Assembly: GCA_002105175.1 (NCBI GenBank)
Contig: MCGE01000029.1
Location: forward strand, 372,001 to 436,000
Direction: 5' to 3'
Length of the DNA stretch: 64,000 bases
Origin: Absidia repens
Lineage: Eukaryota; Mucoromycota; Mucoromycetes; Mucorales; Cunninghamellaceae
Shown here piece after piece: positions 57,427 to 64,000 of the stretch. A model generated the notes under the pieces. That model saw only the letters and a list, made by a program, of their open reading frames with translations. It made no database searches and was not told the origin of the DNA. How positions within the stretch are numbered: position 1 is the first letter of the stretch; each line of letters opens with the position of its first letter. A program made the translations under genes and the position numbers.

Positions 57427-58388
57427 TGATCTAGTAAAGTAAAATCTAAAATGAGATAAAAAAAAAAAAGGAAAAGGATTTTTTTTTCCCTCTCTGCGAA
57501 CAGATCTGACCCTGGAAGGAAAAGTCACTCTGAGAAATTTAAATCACCGGTAACCCAATTCAAAATAAAAACCCTACCTGGTGTAACCCAACCAAACTTT
57601 GGAGCAAAAAAAATATGGTGTGCAAAAATTCGAAAAATACCCCTACAAAAACAGTACAGTAACAGTAAGTCTTATACATATGTCTGACATCAGTTTTTGA
57701 ACTAACTTTTAATTAATGGATTTAAAAAACCCATTACTCTCTCTCTCACTATGACTCGGGGCTTGAACGACTTTCTGTCTTTCAAAAATTAGCATTATTT
57801 TTGGTGGAGAACTGATAGGTATACATAAACTATTCAAATAACTCGGGGTGAGGGAGGCGCAAGGCTGTTGTTGGTGATAAGCCATTCAAAAAGATGTAGA
57901 GCTGTCATATTATCCAGGAGCTCAAGCCGTCATAACTTCTTGTATGTATTTAGCCAATCATGCCTCTTTTTACTCAAAGCAAAATACATGCATACATATG
58001 TGAACTATTTTTTACTTGTTTTGGCAAAACGACGACTGGAGGACTAGATAAAATCAAAATAACAGGTGGGTATGAAGACATAAGCTTTGGTTTCAAAAAG
58101 CAGGCGAGGCAGTAACATCGATGATTTACGGTTAGCGCGGTAGTACATGTATACTGTATATGCTATGTGTGTGTCCATAACATGTAAGGCGAACATAATA
58201 CCAACAAAAAGATTGTTAGGATATTACTGTATGTCAGTGGCCGAATTTTTGGTTTTGAAATCCCGCCGTGTGAGATTGTTGGTCAAGCCAATTCCTCCTT
58301 TTTTTTTTCCCTCTCTTTTTATTTCTCTTTATTTCGTTTCTTTTGAACTGCTTTTTTACTTTTTTATATTAATTTTCATGTACACGTA
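57427..58388. other. Divergent promoter region between BCS1 and SPRY gene
   Basis: About 0.96 kb between divergent starts. An AAATCCCGCCG element near 58260 resembles the CCCGCC block seen elsewhere in the window. A T/C-rich leader precedes the ATG at 58389. No gene is supported. Confidence 0.5.
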
Positions 58389-59472
58389 ATGACAACCACC
58401 ATAGCCAATATGATGGATAACAACTATACCTGGATATTTATAGTTGGTATTGTTGTCTTTCTTTTTGTGGTGATCATCCTACTCTGTTTTACAAAGACGA
58501 CTGGCGAACCACTTTTCCTTCTAGGCAATACGGACGACCCTGAATTGGGTAATATTGAAGAAACTCCTGCTTTATTAGCCTTGCTTTCAGAAGATGGACG
58601 ACTTAGTTATGAACGCGCCAAAGGTAATTTGTAAAAAACAAATAACACTATAGAAAACAAACAAATAAAACCCAGGAAGAGCTCACCAAGATTGTTTACC
58701 ACTACTTGCTCCCCTCGTATAGTCTTCCAACAACGATTTCCTCCTGATAGTATACCAACCGATATTACCTTGTCTCAATATGTGTCCATTCAAGAAAAAG
58801 GCGTGTCCGCTTTTGAATTTGATTGGGATATGGAAACGAACACTTTTATATCTGGCAGAACCGAACTTCAATTCTTTCACGGTGAATGCTGCCTTCAAAC
58901 GAATCTACCTTTACCTAGAAACCAAGATGTCTATTATTGGGAGGTAAGAGAGGCGTGAACTGCTGACCAAGGAGAAAAAGAAAAAATAACAATGTGTGTA
59001 CGCAAGACATGTATGTTCTGTTACTGACATAGGCCATTCATTTATGTTTCCTTTAGGCAAAAATGTATGAAAAGCCAGCTTCTACCACGATCTCTGTAGG
59101 TGTTGCTACTAAACCATATCCGAATTGGCGACTACCAGGTAAAACATATTGATAAACAAAAAGAGGACAACATGATGATGTAGTAACTTGATGACATGCT
59201 TTTTTCTATCTAGGATGGAATCGACACTCTGTTGGATATTTCAGCAATACCGGGAATAAACATTTCAACAATCCATTCTATGGTAAGCCGTACGGACTTG
59301 GATTTCAAGAAGGTGACGTTGTAGGTGTTGGGTATCGACATCGATCTGGCACCATATTTTTTACAAAAAACGGCAGGAAATTGGAAGATGCATGCACCTC
59401 TTTGCGATGGAATCTCTTTCCAACCATTGGCGCAAACGGACCTTGTCAAATACATGTCAATCTTGGTCAAAT

Positions 59473-59507
<35 letters not shown>

Positions 59508-59977
59508 AAATCAAAAAAATTGCCGATGCGTCAATGCACACTTTGGTATTCACTTCTGTTTTTTTTGGGGGAGGCAATTTAGGATTTGTGTTTGTTGAAG
59601 CGAATGTGAAGAAATGGGGACTGGCACCAATGCAAGGCACTTTAGCACCGCCGCCTGCATATGGATATGAAGCAGGTTCACTTTTATTGGAGCGTGGTTC
59701 ATCTAGACAACAGCAGCCACAACAGATACGAGAAAATTATGCCGATTCGGACGACGACGACGATGATGATGATGAAAGACCTTTGATCCAATCACACCAA
59801 CCCATACCACGTTCGTCTTCGACCCCACTCCGACAAGCCTTTGCTCAACGACCTCGATTCCCAACGCACTCTCCTCCTTCATACTCCACATTACCTCGAC
59901 CACCTTTTATGACTGGATATGGAAGCAATGGAACCACGACATCAATAATTACGACACCAATCTATGATTCGACTTGA
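58389..59977 (+). CDS. Ssh4/Ear1-type SPRY ubiquitin-ligase adaptor
   Basis: Five exons, 58389-58623, 58723-58943, 59057-59138, 59214-59474 and 59583-59977, give 397 residues. A single N-terminal transmembrane helix (about 15-35, IFIVGIVVFLFVVIILLCF) is followed by a SPRY domain: VSAFEFDWDMETNTFISGRT, YYWEAKMYEKPASTTISVGV, GYFSNTGNKHFNNPFYGKPY and VVGVGYRHRSGTIFFTKNGR. The C-terminal tail has an acidic run and two PPxY motifs (PPAY, PPSY). Membrane anchor, SPRY and PY motifs in this order match yeast Ssh4 and Ear1, which sit on endosome/vacuole membranes and recruit the Rsp5 ubiquitin ligase to cargo. An early acceptor near 58675 leads to a stop, so the acceptor at 58722 was chosen. The last intron has a poly(A) run. 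Confidence 0.9.
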
Positions 59978-60231
59978 TTGTACTATATAGCGATACCCCT
60001 TTCTCTCATGCTCCCAAAACTCCTCTTTCCTTTTTATTTTATATTTTTTCTACTTTCCCATATCCCATTGACTAGCTTACTTCCCATTTTTTTATTATAT
60101 TATATTATTTTATATTGTACTTTTATTATCGTAGTTTTTTTTTTGTTTTAGCTTTGTCTTATATATGAAATGGAAAATAAAAATAAAACTGATTCTTACT
60201 ACTACTATTATTACCTATTACTATTGCGTTA

Positions 60232-60501
60232 TTAATGTCTTTCTGTTAAATCAACTGCATTTGCTCCAATCTGTATATTCTTGTGTTGGTAACTTTTTCT
60301 CTTTGTCTTCATTTCTTGAGCTAATTGTTTCGCACGGTCAGCCAAGGTGGTACGATCATGTTCATGCGAATAAACGCTGGACCCGGTAGAATGGCGATTA
60401 TTTGACGAGGAAGAAGAGCCAGGTTGGTCGTCGGTCTGGATAAATGCATCGGCATCCGCCACAGGTCGTTGTTTCTCGGTCGAAGGATTGATTTGAGGCA
60501 T
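60232..60501 (-). CDS. Small protein of unknown function
   Basis: Intronless minus-strand frame of 89 residues from the ATG at 60501 (MPQINPSTEKQRPVADADAF) to the stop at 60232. I do not recognise a family. The first half is Pro/Asp/Ser-rich (SSSSSNNRHSTGSS), the second half is basic and helix-prone (TLADRAKQLAQEMKTKRKSY) and ends with NIQIGANAVDLTERH. There is no signal peptide or membrane segment. It lies tail to tail with the SPRY gene and head to head with the C2H2 gene at 60840, sharing about 340 nt of promoter. The charged, organised second half and the AUG context argue for a real gene, but only RNA evidence or homologs would settle it. Confidence 0.5.
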   Translation of the reverse strand: MPQINPSTEKQRPVADADAFIQTDDQPGSSSSSNNRHSTGSSVYSHEHDRTTLADRAKQLAQEMKTKRKSYQHKNIQIGANAVDLTERH

Positions 60502-60839
60502 GGTGGCTGTGTTTTGAGGATGTGAGAAGAAGAAGAGAGAGAAAAAAAAAAAAGAAGATGGAGTTTTTTGAACTAAAAGGACATGCGTTTTTTTTTTTTT
60601 TTTTCCTCGAAAATGAAACCTGATCAGAAACATCGATCTGGTTAACAGAAGGCCATGCGATTGAACTATTTCCCCATCTGCGGTGTTTGAAATATTTCCC
60701 TCAATGCACGCCTTTTTTTGGGACCCATATTTATTTATTATTATTTTCTCCTTCGACACAAGTCGTTTTTCTTTCTGTATTTATATATATCCTTCCCTTT
60801 CCATATACCATTTTACCCTTTGCTATACTTTTTATCATT
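60502..60839. other. Shared promoter between small protein and C2H2 gene
   Basis: About 340 nt between divergent ATGs, with a T run near 60590-60604 and a T/C-rich leader on the plus strand. Nothing else recognised. Confidence 0.45.
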
Positions 60840-61124
60840 ATGGACACAGGTCGTATATCATTACCCTCTATTGATTCCTTGTTGAATACAACTTCTCAAT
60901 TGAACTATCTACAAACACCGTCTCCGCCATTATTTACTCCTGATATGAACACGGACACCCATTCATCATCACAATACAGTCAACAAAATCAAACACAACA
61001 ATCCTCATTTGCGTCATTACCTTATTCCTCGTCGTTTCCTTCCATATCAACGTTACGAAAAGGTCATTCTCGCTCGCACTCAATGGATACCAACCTAACT
61101 CATTCTACCAGTCCCTCTTTCCCG

Positions 61125-61156
<32 letters not shown>

Positions 61157-61685
61157 ACAGCAGGAGAGACAGCAGCAACAGCAATCGTCATTATTTACAG
61201 GTCATCCACCACAGTTGACGACCGGACTTGGATCCTCAGTATCACCATCGCACAAAAGATCAACAAGAATGTCATCTTTATTACCAGCACCAGTACTATC
61301 ATCATCAAAAGAGCAGCAAGGATCATCGACAGGAAAGAAGGACATGTATCATCACGATCCTCGACAATATCGTCGATACCCTCATCATCAGCAGCATCAT
61401 CGATCCATGTCTTATACTATGGGCATGAACCATAACACCATTGGCAACAGCAACAACAACAATAAAGACACACCACCACGAAAATACATTTGTCCTCATT
61501 GCACAAAATCCTTCTCACGACCTTCGTCGCTGCGCACCCACATCTTTTCCCATTCTGGCGAAAAACCGTTTGCTTGTCCCTATCAAGGCTGCGACAGATC
61601 ATTCAGCGTACAGTCCAACATGCGTCGACATATTCGTGTCCATTACTCGGCTTCTTTGGCTATTCCGTCTGCTCCTCCTATTTAG
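60840..61685 (+). CDS. Two-finger C2H2 transcription factor
   Basis: Intronless gene of 281 residues starting at the ATG at 60840; the longer upstream frame is F/Y-rich leader. Two tandem C2H2 fingers lie near the C-terminus (about 219-270): YICPHCTKSFSRPSSLRTH and FACPYQGCDRSFSVQSNMRR, joined by the classic SGEKPF linker. The N-terminus has ISLPSIDSLLN, a motif seen at the start of several fungal zinc-finger regulators, then long Gln, Ser and His-rich stretches (Gln run at about residues 98-118). It is a nuclear DNA-binding regulator. The target pathway cannot be inferred. Confidence 0.85.
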
Positions 61686-62602
61686 TTCATCTATTTATTT
61701 TGTCTATCCCCCATTACATATCAGACTTATATTATATATCTAATTAGATCAGTGTAGTTATTATTATTTATTATTATTAGTGCATTATTATTATAATAAA
61801 ATCGAATTATTAGCAATATTTTGTCTTCGGTAATTCGGTGTATGTGGCGAGGGATAGGGTGGTAATTGCCACTTTCTTTTTTTTTTTTTTTTTTTTTGGC
61901 ATAGTACAAAGGAAAGATCAGGTGGGTTGCAGGGAAAAAAGTGTAGGTAGACAATTTGTGCGACAAGCCAACTCAAAGAAAAACATTTAAAGACAGCTGG
62001 AAAGGTTTTAGCAGGCGGACTGACTTGAAGGGGTGGTTTTAGCTGATTTGACTGGCGGCTCCCACGTGTCAAGTCCATTGGGAAGGGGAGGGAAAGGAAT
62101 GCCCATTTTGTTTTTTTTTTTTTACGGAATTTATCCTTGCCGGCAAATTCGCACAATTTGATCGTTTTCTTTCTACACACTACAAACCCTTTTTTTTTGT
62201 TTTGTTTTCAAAAGCATGCAGTATATCACACATAACAATCAATGTACTGCCTCAATCAATTATATAAAGTTTAATATATTCAAGATATATAGATATAGTT
62301 TTCAATGAATGGTTTTATTATTAGAGTTTTTTTTTTCCCTCTTTCCATTGACATAATGGGACCCTTTTCTGCCATTTGCCCTAGTCCGATTTAAGACGCC
62401 GTTTACATTTTTAGGGCTAATTCATCAGCCTATATTTTCAGAATACCCCTTCCAGCTTTTTTTTTTTTTTTTTTTTTTTTTTGGCGGACGACCAATGGGA
62501 TAAATTCTCAGACCTGAATTTTTTTTTTCTTTCCTTTCTTTCCTTCAACCTTTTTTACACAAACTCTCCTCTCATCTATTTTTTTATTTTTTACTCCACA
62601 TT
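61686..62602. other. Spacer between C2H2 and uridine phosphorylase genes
   Basis: 3' UTR of the C2H2 gene with AATAAAATCG near 61795, a CACGTG palindrome at 62063-62068, T runs at about 61878-61898 and 62458-62482, and the T/C-rich leader of the next gene. No gene is supported. Confidence 0.5.
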
Positions 62603-63660
62603 ATGAAAGAAACACTCACCAATGCCAATTTCCCTCAAGATGCCGAAGGTCATGTCTATCATATCAGTGTCAAACGTGGTCAAGTAGCCAATCGTATTCT
62701 GACGGTGGGAGATCATCATAGAGCAAGAGCCATTGCCAAGTTATTAGATCGAATTGATTTCGAACGGTCAAGTCAGCGGGGATTCCTTACTATAACTGGA
62801 CGATATAAAGGTGTACCTGTTAGTATTATGGCAATGTAAGTAGAGGAAGGAGGGGGTATGGGGTGGACCTTCTAGAAAGGGGATGCAAGGTAAGCAAAAG
62901 TTCCTAAACAAGTTTTTTTTTTTTTTTTTTTTGTATGTGTATGTGTCCGTTTATTAGTGGTATGGGCAATTGTATGATGGATTTCTTTGTACGAGAATCT
63001 CGAGCGGTGGTGGACGGTGATATTGCAATCATCCGATTTGGCTCATGTGGCTCCCTTACTGAACGTGCTCCTCCTGGGTCGGTGATTGTCCCCAAAGCAG
63101 GTTACTGTATCCGACGCAACATTGACTATTTCTGCGACACACCATTGATGCCTGCCATCCAAGACATTCCCTATCTTGTGTCCGGCAATTTTGCTGCTGA
63201 TGAAGGCATGACCGATATCTTGGAAAAGACCATGGAACAAGCTTTGGCGGAGGCCCAACCTCATTTGGATGCTGGTGTGACCATTGGCCCTGTGGTGGCG
63301 GGTGGATTGAATGCTGATGGCTGTTCCTTTTATTCTGCTCAAGGTCGTATGGATCCTCAATTTTGGGACGATAACAAAGATGTCATTCAAACTGCTTTGG
63401 CTGCTCACCCTACTACCGACGCTTTGGAAATGGAAACTTCCATGCTGTTCCATCTGGCTCAATGCTCCAAGGGTACTGTCCGTGCTGCTGGTTGTATGCA
63501 AGTCTTTGCCGACCGCGTGAACAACGGCTTTATCCGACCCGAAGTTGTTGCTATCTTGGAACCTATTGTGGGCAAGGCTGTGTTGGATTCCCTTGTACAA
63601 GTGGATTTGGAGGCAATGGAGGAAGCTGGTACCGTTTGGGAAAACGCCCCCAAGGCATAG
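62603..63660 (+). CDS. Uridine phosphorylase (nucleoside phosphorylase family)
   Basis: Two exons, 62603-62835 and 62958-63660, give 311 residues; the junction falls in an Ile codon (AT|T). The phosphate-binding stretch is RILTVGDHHRARAIAK, followed by GMGNCMMDFFVRESRAVVDG and IIRFGSCGSL, the core of the PNP/UDP phosphorylase superfamily. DALEMETSMLFHLAQ supplies the ribose-binding Glu-Met-Glu. MMDFFVRE is typical of uridine phosphorylases, which split uridine with phosphate to uracil and ribose-1-phosphate in the cytosol for pyrimidine salvage. The length fits eukaryotic members. Plus-strand 3' UTR follows with an AATAAAAAAT signal near 63786. Confidence 0.9.
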
Positions 63661-64000
63661 ATTAGTATATATATATCCCCCTCTGTAGTTTAGTTGTGTA
63701 TAGTGTAGACCCCATATGTATTCTGCTTCCTTCTTTTTTTTTTATATATGTATACAAGCGTTTGTGTAGTGGGATGCTAAAATATAATAAAAAATCGACT
63801 GTTTATTTTTAGTGTCACTTGGTGGTCTAGTTTTATGGTGGGTCTTACTTTTGATTTTTGAGAATTCAAGGGTTGAAAGTGAAAGAATAGTATTTACCTG
63901 CTATTTTCTGACGTGATGTTTATGGGGGTGGGTCATTCGTGGTCATTAGGAATGTGTTGCAGTACTTTAGGAGGGGAGGGGATAAGCTGTTTGATGATGG
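63661..64000. other. 3' UTR and intergenic sequence to window end
   Basis: Downstream sequence of uridine phosphorylase with (TA)n near 63666-63678, a candidate polyadenylation signal near 63786, and G-rich sequence near 63920-63985. No gene is supported. Confidence 0.5.

Noticed and set aside
57427..57528. Upstream in-frame ATG of BCS1
   Set aside because: It adds an Arg/Phe-rich stretch without family support; the ATG at 57426 gives the same length as yeast Bcs1.
58675..58722. Earlier acceptor (CCCAG near 58675) for intron 1 of the SPRY gene
   Set aside because: It leads to an in-frame TAG; the acceptor at 58722 gives KVFQQRFPPDS and the normal pre-SPRY region.
60687..60839. Upstream extension of the two-finger C2H2 protein
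   Set aside because: F/Y/P-rich and pyrimidine-rich leader; the ATG at 60840 yields the ISLPSIDSLLN start seen in related regulators.

Overview
The window is a gene-dense stretch of nuclear DNA from a filamentous fungus, most likely an early-diverging one (Mucoromycota, Mucorales-like). I infer this from many short GT-AG introns with T-rich acceptors, AT-rich spacers full of A/T homopolymers, classic fungal proteins (Bcs1, Sso-type syntaxin, amphiphysin, Boi-type scaffold, Ssk2-type MAPKKK, Ste6-type ABC transporter) and families absent from yeasts (Rab32-like GTPase, TMEM135-like protein). There is no sign of bacterial, viral or organellar DNA. No lineage assignment was computed.

Layout. 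0-9.2 kb: 3' end of an ABC-B exporter (+), a complex I NDUFB2-type subunit (-), ribosomal protein L23/uL14 (-) and an AVT-type amino acid transporter (-). 10-16 kb: an Atf1/CREB-type bZIP factor (+) and a PDK-family protein whose ATP site looks degraded (+). 16.6-25.5 kb: an Ssk2-type MAPKKK (-) and an SH3-SAM-PH-CH polarity scaffold (+). 25.5-29.1 kb: a gene-poor, repeat-rich gap with two copies of a dispersed repeat and a broken gene. 29.4-39.7 kb: a copper P1B-ATPase with seven metal-binding domains (+), a TMEM135-like protein (+) and a C2H2 factor (+). 40.6-54 kb: Rab11 (-), a PAK-related kinase (+), an amphiphysin BAR-SH3 protein (-), an Sso-type syntaxin (-), a possible Nse6/SLF2-type CANIN protein (+) and a Rab32-like GTPase (+). 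55-63.7 kb: Bcs1 (-), an Ssh4/Ear1-type SPRY adaptor (+), a small unknown protein (-), a two-finger C2H2 factor (+) and uridine phosphorylase (+).

How the genes relate. This is ordinary eukaryotic gene order without operons, but several products share a theme. Rab11, syntaxin, amphiphysin, the PAK-like kinase and the Boi-like scaffold all serve polarised secretion, endocytosis and hyphal growth. The MAPKKK and the bZIP factor are the kinds of protein found at the two ends of the stress MAPK (HOG/Sty1-Atf1) pathway. NDUFB2, Bcs1 and the PDK-like protein are mitochondrial.

The most unusual items are a five-copy, ~0.4-0.5 kb dispersed repeat that resembles the 3' end of a gene (one copy still reads as an open exon), the CH domain added to a Boi-type scaffold, the seven-HMA copper pump with a Cys-rich segment that may be an in-frame intron, the PDK-like pseudokinase candidate, and several odd splice structures: a GC-AG intron, a first coding exon of only ATG, and 21- and 24-nt microexons. 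Exon limits were assigned by eye from splice consensus, reading phase and family similarity; positions may be off by 1-2 nt.
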